The position numbers and the translations under genes were made by a program. A stretch of DNA of 64,000 bases. Origin: SHAN690 sp038131955. Lineage in GTDB: Bacteria; Bacteroidota; Bacteroidia; Flavobacteriales_G; Salibacteraceae. The notes beneath the pieces were generated by a model. It worked only from the letters and a program-made list of their open reading frames with translations. It searched no databases and was not told the DNA's origin. The stretch spans positions 124,001-188,000 of the forward strand of contig JAYPQK010000001.1 in assembly GCA_038131955.1 (NCBI GenBank), given 5' to 3'. Position 1 is the first letter of the stretch. Every line of letters begins with the position of its first letter. Shown here one piece after another: positions 42,441 through 50,561 of the stretch.

Positions 42441-45400
42441 TCAAAGGCAGTTTGATCTAGGTAGAGAGAATCCACACTGCAATTGTCCGATGAGCCATTG
42501 TCTACCTGTGCTGCAGTGATGCTAGCTGCACCCGTTGCATCTAGATAAACGGTTAGGTTCTGACTCACCACCGAAGGAGAAATCGTATCCAACACATACA
42601 CCATGAAATCAAACGTATCGCTGTTATTCGTAGAATCAAAGACTGCCAATTGCAAGGAGTTCAAACCAACATCTGAACAATCAAATGATGTGTTTGAAAT
42701 CCAGGTGCTTTCGATGCCGCAATTGTCGTAAGAGCCGCTATCGACGTCATTAAAATCTAAGGTTACCTCTCCCCATTCATCAAGATAGAGCGTGGTCTGA
42801 GATGCCAGTGCAACAGGATTGATCGTGTCCAAATCAATGATGACGAAACTGGTATCACCTGAACAGCTTGCGCTATCTGTATAGTTGAGACTGTATAGCC
42901 CAATACCTAGTTCAGATATAGAGGCACTCGTATCACCTGTATTCCATTGATAGGCATATGGTTCATAACCTCCTGTGAGCGTGGTAGCAATGGATCCATT
43001 TTCAGTTGCTTCACAATCAGTCGGCACGATGAGTGCAGAAAGTTGCGGGTTACTCACCCCAACATCGATGGTATCTACACATATACCTATGCCATCTGTG
43101 ACTGAAACCGTATAAACCGTAGATGTATTAGGACTGACGTCAATGTAAGATGTGGTATCCCCTGTGGACCAAACAAAATTGAAGCTATCATTAATCGAAG
43201 TTGGATAACTGTACTGTGCCTGAACGTAAAGCCTTTTGACGGTTCCTCCACAAGGATCTCCAAAGACTCCGTTGGATGCAGGAATAGTCGCAGAACTATT
43301 CCCCAACAGATACCCTTCTACGATTGAAAGCGATCCGGAGGCATGACAGCTCGAAGTGCTGAACGTGCCACATGACCCAGTCGGCGTGCCATAGCTAGCA
43401 AACAACACCGATGTGAAAACTGCACCTGCTGGCGCCTGTAAAAACAGATTTCCATTTTCTTGGACAGTACCGCACATCTCACCATAATCGGTGGAGAATG
43501 GAGAAAGTCGGATGCTATCATTAATACAAATAACCGTATCAGACGACCCTTTGCCAATGGGAATGACACTCACCACCAATGAATCTTCCGAAGCACAACC
43601 AACGGAGTCTGTAACTGTAAGTGAGTAAATGCCGCTTGACTGAGCGGTGAGTACTTGAAGAGTGTCACCTGTTGTCCACAAATAACTACTCCAACTAGCG
43701 CCAGCATCTATCGACACACTGTCTTCGCCGCACGTTAAAACGGTATCTTGACTAAAGCTAAAATTCGGATTGTTGACCTCAACCAAGACGCTATCTGAAC
43801 AAGTCGAAATGCCATCGCTGACGGTGACCGAATACGTCGAATTAGAGCTAGGAGAAACCAAGATTGTTGAAGTTGTATCACCCGTTGACCATAAATAGTT
43901 GAAAGCATAGGCATTTCCTTGATTTGCAGCAGGTAATGCCGCTTCGAAGGGACTAGGTGTGGTTGAAGGGAAGGATCCATCTGTTTGAATTTTAATTCGT
44001 CCATTCCCACCTGCACCACCTGCGCCACCACATCCATTATTACTTCCGCCCGAACCACCAGTGGCTTGGATGGTGCCTGAATTAGCAATACCTCCAGACA
44101 GAAGAATCGTTCCACCTGCGCCGCCACCCCCGCCGCCCATGCCACATCCCCATCCACCACCGCCATTGCCGCCAACAGACCCATTTGAATAGATGGTGCC
44201 GAGATTAACTAAGCTGTCCGCATGGATATGGATAATTCCACCGCCATTACCTCCGCTGCCAGGTGCTCCACCGTCTTCATCCGCTCCAGCCTCACCTCCT
44301 GCGCCTCCCATATACATTTTGATCAAGGAAGCTGAGCCTATAACATCGCCCCTCGTACCTCCGTAGTGACCCCCTTGAGTATTTCCATTTACACCATAAC
44401 TTCCGTGTGAACCGCCACCTCCACCACCAGCGTCCTGCCTACCTGTTCCTCCTCCTCCTCCATTAGCATTGGCGCCATTCCACACCGCACTATTACTTCC
44501 ATTGGAATTTCCACCTGTGTAGCCATATCCCAAAACACCTTCGCCTTGCGCTCCATCTTTATTACGGTAATAGGCCGTATGAGCCGTTCCTCTGTAACCT
44601 GCACCTGAGGCGGTTATCTGACCCTGGTTGTGAACGAATCCAGTGGCTCGGAAAACCAACACACCGCCTGTGCTACCATCCCAATTATGACATGTTAAAG
44701 TGGCTCCAGACGGAACGGTCACATTTGTGTAATTCGGCACCCTCAACAGCTGGTGAACTACATTTGAAGCACTGTTGTAATCGTTTGCCAGATTTGAATC
44801 GAGAACGAGCGTGCTGCCATTGATTGCCGAAATGCGGTTAAACTGATAGTTTCCTGCTAATGCGCCACTTGTTGCCCCATCAATCATGGTAATAAGCAAC
44901 ACTTCATCCCCCACTGACAATCCTGACACATTTGACACTGAAACATCGGGCTGACCAGATGGATTCGTTCCCGTAACAGTGGTTCGCACGTCGTCCGTAT
45001 ATACTATTCCCGATACAGCTAAAACGCCATCAGCACCATTTCCAAAAATCGCATTATAAGCTCCAGTTGGATAATGCCCAATGGTGATAGTATCACCTAT
45101 GCAAATGGTGGTGTCGGAAGAAATCGAGGCCAAATCTAAAATGCTAACTAGAATAGAATCAACATTTTGACACCCTAATGAATCAGTAACAGTAACGAAA
45201 TACATCCCGCTTGAATTAACCTCTACTGAACTGCCAGATTGTTGATTCGACCACACATAGTCCTCCCAGCCTAAGGCAGCAGAAACGATCAAACTATCTT
45301 CCAAACACGTAAGAGCTGAATCTTGGCTAAATATGGTTCCGAAATTGCCCGTGGACACACTCACGGTAATCGATTCCTCACAAGTTCCAAGAGAGTCCGT

Positions 45401-46495
45401 AATGGTCACAAAGTAGGTGGTAGTGGTATCAGGATGCACGTCAATAGAGCTCGATGTGGCCCCTGTCGACCAGTTAAACGTGACTCCAATCAAGGACCCA
45501 CTAACATCCACTGACAAAGTGATGGTGTCGTCTGAGCATAGACTTGTATCATTGGAAGTTGTGTAATTCACATTGCACTCGTACCCTCCACCAAAGGTCA
45601 AGACAGGAGAATTGGTAATTAATTCAATAAACGCCTCGTCATCGGTGGCAAAATCGTCATCATCCACTCCGCCAATGTCACTTGCAGATCCCCCCAAGGC
45701 CGAATTGGGCGAAGTTGAGGTCGCGAAGGATAGACGAATTGGGGTGTTCACCGAGATGCCCAAATCTTCAAAATCAATATAGAAATCCATAAAAACCGGG
45801 TCGCCTGAACAATTCGAAAACTTTGCATTTGATCTTTGATGTCTTTGGGTGGTAGGATAAGAGGCCAACGTGGTAAATTGATTCGGAGCCGATTCTCCAT
45901 CCACATCTAACAACTTCGTTCCGTTAGAATTACCAGATCCGTATAAGATCTCAAACTCAAATCCCGGATTGCCTGAGGTATAGTTCGAATCGGCATTAGG
46001 TCCCGTATTACCGAAGGATAAATCCGTGTCCATCAAAATCGAATAACCATAACCTGCATTGCCTGGATTTGCACCGATTCTTATTCTGAACACCAACAGT
46101 TCATCACCGTTTCCAAGCGTATCATCTGGATCCTCTAGTCTGTAATAAGCCGCATGCTCATTGGTATTGGGATTGTCTACAATTTCCGTTGGACCGCACG
46201 TCGACCCAGTTTGTAAGTCGCTATTCGGTTCGGGAGAATAATGCCAGATGGTTGTGAACTCTGCATCAAATTCTTCAGATTCATCGGATATAGATGATGA
46301 AAACGTATCGCCACTATTCGTAATGTAATCGTCGTTTCCAGGATCTAAAACTGACGCAGACCCCGTTCCTGTCGAATTCAAGAAGATGTTTCCGGTTTGA
46401 CCAATCGCATCGTTATTCACGCCTAGTAAAGACAGTCCAACTACCGTAATAGCTGAAATCCATCGGGACAATCTTCCAACTTCTTGGTTTACCAT
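42377..46495 (-). CDS. N-terminal part of a giant HYR-repeat adhesin with glycine-rich region
   Basis: 1,372 residues. The N-terminal 33 residues hold an atypical signal (ISAITVVGLSLLGVNNDAIG). A calcium-type beta-sandwich region (about 40-290: YRLEDPDDTLGNGDELLVF) leads to Ig/SprB-like modules (TFNWSTGATSSSIDVHPDTT), a glycine-rich region at about 640-850, more Ig-like modules, an SprB repeat (PYAYQWNTGDTSASISEL), then HYR-like modules (DTISPSVVSQNLTVYLDATG). It stops in the scrambled zone at 42.4 kb. It heads the operon with the SprF- and OmpA-like genes and is probably its secreted cargo. Confidence 0.8.
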   Translation of the reverse strand: MVNQEVGRLSRWISAITVVGLSLLGVNNDAIGQTGNIFLNSTGTGSASVLDPGNDDYITNSGDTFSSSISDESEEFDAEFTTIWHYSPEPNSDLQTGSTCGPTEIVDNPNTNEHAAYYRLEDPDDTLGNGDELLVFRIRIGANPGNAGYGYSILMDTDLSFGNTGPNADSNYTSGNPGFEFEILYGSGNSNGTKLLDVDGESAPNQFTTLASYPTTQRHQRSNAKFSNCSGDPVFMDFYIDFEDLGISVNTPIRLSFATSTSPNSALGGSASDIGGVDDDDFATDDEAFIELITNSPVLTFGGGYECNVNYTTSNDTSLCSDDTITLSVDVSGSLIGVTFNWSTGATSSSIDVHPDTTTTYFVTITDSLGTCEESITVSVSTGNFGTIFSQDSALTCLEDSLIVSAALGWEDYVWSNQQSGSSVEVNSSGMYFVTVTDSLGCQNVDSILVSILDLASISSDTTICIGDTITIGHYPTGAYNAIFGNGADGVLAVSGIVYTDDVRTTVTGTNPSGQPDVSVSNVSGLSVGDEVLLITMIDGATSGALAGNYQFNRISAINGSTLVLDSNLANDYNSASNVVHQLLRVPNYTNVTVPSGATLTCHNWDGSTGGVLVFRATGFVHNQGQITASGAGYRGTAHTAYYRNKDGAQGEGVLGYGYTGGNSNGSNSAVWNGANANGGGGGTGRQDAGGGGGGSHGSYGVNGNTQGGHYGGTRGDVIGSASLIKMYMGGAGGEAGADEDGGAPGSGGNGGGIIHIHADSLVNLGTIYSNGSVGGNGGGGWGCGMGGGGGGAGGTILLSGGIANSGTIQATGGSGGSNNGCGGAGGAGGNGRIKIQTDGSFPSTTPSPFEAALPAANQGNAYAFNYLWSTGDTTSTILVSPSSNSTYSVTVSDGISTCSDSVLVEVNNPNFSFSQDTVLTCGEDSVSIDAGASWSSYLWTTGDTLQVLTAQSSGIYSLTVTDSVGCASEDSLVVSVIPIGKGSSDTVICINDSIRLSPFSTDYGEMCGTVQENGNLFLQAPAGAVFTSVLFASYGTPTGSCGTFSTSSCHASGSLSIVEGYLLGNSSATIPASNGVFGDPCGGTVKRLYVQAQYSYPTSINDSFNFVWSTGDTTSYIDVSPNTSTVYTVSVTDGIGICVDTIDVGVSNPQLSALIVPTDCEATENGSIATTLTGGYEPYAYQWNTGDTSASISELGIGLYSLNYTDSASCSGDTSFVIIDLDTINPVALASQTTLYLDEWGEVTLDFNDVDSGSYDNCGIESTWISNTSFDCSDVGLNSLQLAVFDSTNNSDTFDFMVYVLDTISPSVVSQNLTVYLDATGAASITAAQVDNGSSDNCSVDSLYLDQTAFDCSEKQWVLDTISPSVISQFI

Positions 46496-46581
46496 AATGC
46501 TCTTTTCTGGAAAGTTCTACTTAAAGACCAAAGATTGTTTTTTTTTCTCATTGATTCGAATTTCAGAAAATTACATAATCA

Positions 46582-46625
46582 GTTTTTCTATCAATGCTCA
46601 AAACTTTAAAATCAAATTCCCCTGA
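46582..46625. repeat. 44-bp fragment of a T9SS C-terminal domain gene
   Basis: Matches 32203-32247, within the sorting-domain codons of the T9SS gene at 32080, with one mismatch. It lies between genes with no open frame, so it is debris from a duplicated copy. Confidence 0.8.
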
Positions 46626-46665
46626 GTATGGATGATTTGAATGGGGTGTTGAAGAAGATGGTTAC

Positions 46666-46995
46666 CTAGTACATCAAATGTTGTTTGGATTTATCTCTCC
46701 AACCTGATTGGTTCTGATACTTCACAAAGAATATCTTCAAATCACTTTGGTTAGAATAATCAACGAAGTAGATCTTCTTATCTGATTGGTTGGGGTAATC
46801 TACAAAGTACCATAACCCATTGTTCCCATCAGATTGATTGGGGTAATCTACTTTGAACACCTTCAAATCACATTGATTTTCATACTCTACCACATACACC
46901 TTAACATCAGATTGGTTTGGATACTTAACGGAATACACCTTCTGAGAATAAGATGATAGAGGGATTAGGAATGATATGAAGAGGAGGTATTTCAT
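46666..46995 (-). CDS. Small secreted protein with six YPNQSD repeats (DUF6150-like)
   Basis: 109 residues: signal peptide MKYLLFISFLIPLSSYS, then six consecutive repeats of about 13-16 residues with the core V-x-Y-x-NQSD-x-K (VKYPNQSDVKVY, VEYENQCDLKVF, VDYPNQSDGNN, VDYPNQSDKKIY, VDYSNQSDLKIF, VKYQNQSGW). The pattern matches the DUF6150 family as I know it, whose function is unknown. Each repeat would form one strand plus turn, suggesting a small beta-prism or solenoid. The second repeat carries the only Cys. A second ATG one codon upstream is possible. Confidence 0.75.
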   Translation of the reverse strand: MKYLLFISFLIPLSSYSQKVYSVKYPNQSDVKVYVVEYENQCDLKVFKVDYPNQSDGNNGLWYFVDYPNQSDKKIYFVDYSNQSDLKIFFVKYQNQSGWRDKSKQHLMY

Positions 46996-47112
46996 CAACT
47001 ACCTACTTGTTTATCCACTTCTTTATACTTGAAATCAACCAACATAGGTAAAAAGTTTGAAGGCCAATTTATTCAATTAGGTTTTATCACCGCACAAAAC
47101 CCCCTGAAACAC

Positions 47113-47144
47113 AAAAGCCCCTACCAGCAGGTAGTGGCTTTTTT
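47113..47144. terminator. Bidirectional terminator, copy 3 of the cassette
   Basis: AAAAGCCCCTACC and GGTAGTGGCTTTTTT pair, with a T-run on each strand. It follows the lipoprotein gene at 47172 but has no CTD next to it. The 35 bp before it also match the sequence before copy 2. Confidence 0.75.
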
Positions 47145-47171
47145 CATCCTGCTCCAGCATTCGATCGCTGA

Positions 47172-47567
47172 TCAAACGTCATTAGTATTTATATCAAGAT
47201 TACAGCGCTCAAAGCTGTTGCGAACTCCTCGTTTAGCATCATGCTCCCATGCACTTTGATCAACTACGTTCAACTTAATGTCTTCTCCATGTTCATAAAG
47301 CACACGCAGTGAATCAAATACCGACAGACAATTATAGATCACCGTATCAGAGACAAATGAACCCATTTGGTCCTCCCAATAAATTAATCGCGCTGATCCA
47401 GGCGGCACTTCAGTGCTGTCAGCAACTTGGTTAGTATATGTAACCACGATTAATTTCTCGGTTGTATGGTTCGTGACCGTGTTTTCAAACGTTGTACCAC
47501 CCTCGCATGAAAAAAGCAGTATGCAACACAGACATAGAAGCGGAATCTTGATCATTTCTAGCTTCAT
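47172..47567 (-). CDS. Lipoprotein of unknown function
   Basis: About 131 residues starting MKLEMIKIPLLCLCCILLFS with lipobox LLFSC followed by EGGTTFENTVTN. The mature part has an immunoglobulin-like strand pattern (HTTEKLIVVTYTNQV, GSARLIYWEDQMGSF) and no known domain. ATG 47555 is an alternative start. It is a single gene in the AT-rich island. Confidence 0.65.
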   Translation of the reverse strand: MKLEMIKIPLLCLCCILLFSCEGGTTFENTVTNHTTEKLIVVTYTNQVADSTEVPPGSARLIYWEDQMGSFVSDTVIYNCLSVFDSLRVLYEHGEDIKLNVVDQSAWEHDAKRGVRNSFERCNLDINTNDV

Positions 47568-47674
47568 TAACCCTCTCATCTGGCGCTCAAAGTTACAAAC
47601 CTTGATCATCAAATCGTCATGATGTCGTATCTTGAATCAACATCAAGAACTAGAAATAGCACCAACCGATCTGA

Positions 47675-47881
47675 ACAATCACTCACCTTAATGCTCAACC
47701 AACTTTCGCTAAAAACGAACCCAACATCTTTCTGTATGCGCAAGGCATTAAACTTGTCGAAGAGTACAAAAAACTTTGTTTTAAACAGTTATGTGACAGT
47801 TCATTTACCCTCAATGACGATGTCCGTTTGATTTCTTATTCCAAGATATTTAGACCCGATGCTTATGTACTATCTGTCTAG
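47675..47881 (+). pseudogene. Possible C-terminal gene remnant
   Basis: In this frame, about 68 codons read without stop and end ...RPDAYVLSV; the segment KNEPNIFLYAQGIKLVEEYK looks like genuine protein. An in-frame stop lies just before it and there is no start or leader. The rest of the 400-bp stretch between 47613 and 48016 shows nothing else. Confidence 0.3.
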
Positions 47882-48016
47882 ATAATTGAAGTACTTCAGT
47901 AATTTGAACATTAGAATAATCAGGTAGTTATTGAATAGTTCTTATAATTTTTCTATTTGGTTGTCCATGATTGAAATAATTGTATTATTGACTAAATCAT
48001 TTAAACTTTTAAGCAT

Positions 48017-48778
48017 ATGAAAAATGTTCTTCTCGTCGCCATCGCGGCTGTTTTTATGTTGAGTTCTTGCGTAAGCATGAAACATTCATACAGAACTCAG
48101 GATGTAAACAGAACTAGCATTGGAGTCGCCGATAATTATGTTGCAGATTTGGACATTGATTTTAAAACCGTACTAAAGGGTGAAACCACTAGGAATCACG
48201 CGAGTGAGGCACAAGCGAAGCAAGAAGCTTATTATCAGGCGATTGTGTCAAATAATGTTCATGTTTTGGTTGATCCAATTTATAGTGTAAGTGCAACAAA
48301 ACGATGGTTTGGCCTTCTGACAACTAGCACAGCTAAGGTAGTTGGATTTGGTGCTACGTATGTAAATCCACGCACTGCCAATTCTGATGAGAGTGAAAGT
48401 AATGGAGCATCAGTCAATACTAGGCTGTCACAGCTTGAAAGATTTTCAAAAATCAACGGAGTGCAGCAAGGTATAACTCATTCGTCCTATGCAATTGATA
48501 CGAGAGAAGGTTGCTGTAAGGAAGGGTCTGACAACGATAATTTTGGAGACACGCACCTCATACACGCCACCGAAAATGCTTCTTCTCTTGTGGATGAATT
48601 TGGTAAATTCCTTGAATTAACCGACGAGGCTTGTGTTGGTTGTTCTACTGCCACTGTACTGAACATAGAAAGTGGATATAGCAGCGCCTCAACTGATAAA
48701 TGTTCAAAAGGCTTGCGTAAGGTTTTAAGTAAAACCCTTGGCAGACTGCCCATAATTGGGAAACCATTCCGTTGTTAG
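48017..48778 (+). CDS. Lipoprotein of unknown function
   Basis: A 253-residue lipoprotein with lipobox MLSSC (C18). Residues 30-115 (VADLDIDFKTVLKGETTRNH, AKQEAYYQAIVSNNVHVLVD, PIYSVSATKRWFG) follow a pattern I have seen in Bacteroidota lipoproteins in which a valine-rich domain is followed by a short ligand segment. The C-terminal half has seven cysteines (GCCKEG, CVGC, KCSKG, RC) and may be disulfide-bonded. No function can be named. A strong terminator follows. Confidence 0.65.
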   Translation: MKNVLLVAIAAVFMLSSCVSMKHSYRTQDVNRTSIGVADNYVADLDIDFKTVLKGETTRNHASEAQAKQEAYYQAIVSNNVHVLVDPIYSVSATKRWFGLLTTSTAKVVGFGATYVNPRTANSDESESNGASVNTRLSQLERFSKINGVQQGITHSSYAIDTREGCCKEGSDNDNFGDTHLIHATENASSLVDEFGKFLELTDEACVGCSTATVLNIESGYSSASTDKCSKGLRKVLSKTLGRLPIIGKPFRC

Positions 48779-48805
48779 GGTTTGCTTTATGTTTCTAGTT
48801 CTATG

Positions 48806-48846
48806 AAGTGTGCCTGTTATAAATTTTAACAGGCACACTTTTTTTG
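48806..48846 (+). terminator. Strong terminator after the lipoprotein gene
   Basis: A 14-bp perfect stem (AAGTGTGCCTGTTA / TAACAGGCACACTT) with a 7-nt loop and a T-run. Confidence 0.9.
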
Positions 48847-48865
48847 TAAATCTATCTTCTAAAGG

Positions 48866-50116
48866 ATGTCACGCAGTTTTTTAACCATTATAATTTCTAT
48901 TTTCCATGTTTCAGGGATTTCACAAGTTAGTAATGCTGACATAAAAAACTTTGAAATTCAAAAACATAAAGAAATTCCTGTTTTCACTGCTATGATCAAT
49001 GAGGCTATTCCAGTTTTAATAATTTCTAATAATGACTCGATTAAAGCATATCTTTTGGATAGTTCGATCCCTCTAGTTAGTAAAGATTTTGATAGCTATT
49101 TAGAAACAAAACAAATCATTATTGACACCTCTTTATTCCTTTCCCGTTCATCAATAGATGGGTTTCTGGATGATGTTCATCACAAATCAGAGATCGCTGC
49201 TATGCTTGCTCAAAGTAATGATATGAGTGAGAATTCAATTTTAATTGAGAGTCAGTTGGAAAAGCAGGCGGGATTAATAAAATCTTTTTTACGGGAAAGA
49301 AATAAGTATCAGCAAGGCTCAATTGCCAACTCGATTCTTATTGATGAAAATGATGTGAACTTTGCTGAAGAGGCTAAACGAAAAATATCAATGGATGAAA
49401 ATCTAGTTGATGATGAAAAATGGTCTTCTAGTATCGTAGATACATCATCTACAGATCGTGTGTTAAATTTAGAACCCCACTCAAATCAGAGTTCTGAAGA
49501 AGTGAATTCGAGAAAAGGTGATTTAACCCTTAAAGAATCTCCTGGAAAACTCAACAACCAAAGAGACCATATCACCTTAGAAGTCGGAAGTCATTCAGTT
49601 CCAATTTCTTTTGAGTCAGGAGGTAATCTTGACAAGATTTCAAGTCAGAACAAACCCTTATCCGCCATTAATTTACGCTTAGAAGAAGAGCCTCTAAAAG
49701 AAAAGTTGCCTGAATCGATTTTAAGCGACTCCAATTTACTGAACGAAACAGTTAACGAAGAAGTTCAAAGCTCTGTGAAAGAGGGAGTTGAAGATCATTT
49801 GTTTACTTCAAACTCTGTTTTAGAGGAAGCAAAAAATTATGATCGAACGTTTGAGGGGATAACTTTCCATCTACAAATAGCTGCGCTAAGTGTAAAGAAA
49901 AACAATAAAGATGTTGGCCGCAGTTTAAGCATTAGCTCATCCGTGAATAACATATTACAAGATGGACTTTATAAGTATTACATCGGCAACTTCTCAACCT
50001 ATTTGCAAGCAAAAAAGAGAAAAGAAAAGCTCCGATCTGAGGGAATCGAATCCTTTATCATTGCAAAGTCTGGAACTAGAATTATAGACCTTAAGAGCCT
50101 TCTCTTAAGAGAGTAA
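48866..50116 (+). CDS. Secreted protein with C-terminal SPOR-like domain
   Basis: A 416-residue protein with leader SFLTIIISIFHVSGIS. The central 250 residues are low-complexity, Ser/Glu/Asn-rich and probably disordered. Residues about 340-410 form a SPOR-like domain: ITFHLQIAALSVKKN, DGLYKYYIGNFSTYLQAKKR, SEGIESFIIAKSGTRI. SPOR domains bind denuded glycan strands of peptidoglycan. The gene is very AT-rich. It starts 20 bp after the terminator of the preceding gene, with no clear -7 box. Confidence 0.72.
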   Translation: MSRSFLTIIISIFHVSGISQVSNADIKNFEIQKHKEIPVFTAMINEAIPVLIISNNDSIKAYLLDSSIPLVSKDFDSYLETKQIIIDTSLFLSRSSIDGFLDDVHHKSEIAAMLAQSNDMSENSILIESQLEKQAGLIKSFLRERNKYQQGSIANSILIDENDVNFAEEAKRKISMDENLVDDEKWSSSIVDTSSTDRVLNLEPHSNQSSEEVNSRKGDLTLKESPGKLNNQRDHITLEVGSHSVPISFESGGNLDKISSQNKPLSAINLRLEEEPLKEKLPESILSDSNLLNETVNEEVQSSVKEGVEDHLFTSNSVLEEAKNYDRTFEGITFHLQIAALSVKKNNKDVGRSLSISSSVNNILQDGLYKYYIGNFSTYLQAKKRKEKLRSEGIESFIIAKSGTRIIDLKSLLLRE

Positions 50117-50159
50117 TTCTACTCTACTGTATGTATTGATTAATGACTAATGTAATGCA

Positions 50160-50283
50160 CCCTACCAGAAGGTATTGGCTCTCACAGTATCGATCGGCAA
50201 TTTAATTCAGAATAAACCTTGTACTGGTTAGCTTTACCAGCCTGAGACACAACTATGGTGTATTGCCCTCGAGGAAATTCTTG
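50160..50283. repeat. Duplicated remnant of a T9SS C-terminal domain plus terminator
   Basis: Matches 32041-32160, the terminator and last codons of the T9SS gene at 32080, almost base for base. One extra A (AATAAACC for AATAACC) breaks the frame, and the terminator arm is degraded. No gene precedes it. Confidence 0.85.
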
Positions 50284-50462
50284 ATCGTGAAGAACTGAAA
50301 TCCAGCTCCCCCATCCAGATCACCGTCGCCGTCCACGTCGATATCAACATCCCCATCGATCTCACTGCCGATGAAGGGCATGACGGTCTGAATGAGGAAA
50401 ATCACTGTAAATGGAATCGTCATCCCCCAGAAGATCTTTTCAATGGAATCTAGTTCCGTCCA
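50281..50462 (-). pseudogene. N-terminal fragment of an NfeD/YqiJ-like membrane protein
   Basis: Read on the minus strand this gives SIEKIFWGMTIPFTVIFLIQ, TVMPFIGSEIDGDVDIDVDG, then DGDLDGGAGFQFFTIKN. That is a membrane helix followed by an Asp-rich loop, as in the N-terminus of YqiJ/DUF1449-like proteins that accompany flotillins. The sequence then joins directly to the T9SS fragment at 50283. A stop lies just upstream in frame and the rest of the gene is absent. Confidence 0.55.
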
Positions 50463-50561
50463 CTAATCCGAAATAGTCAATAACATAGTAGTAGGTTTCC
50501 GCCTTTTAAACTACTTCTTTTCTCTGAAAACTGCTAACGCTTTCGGAAAGATTGCGTGGAA

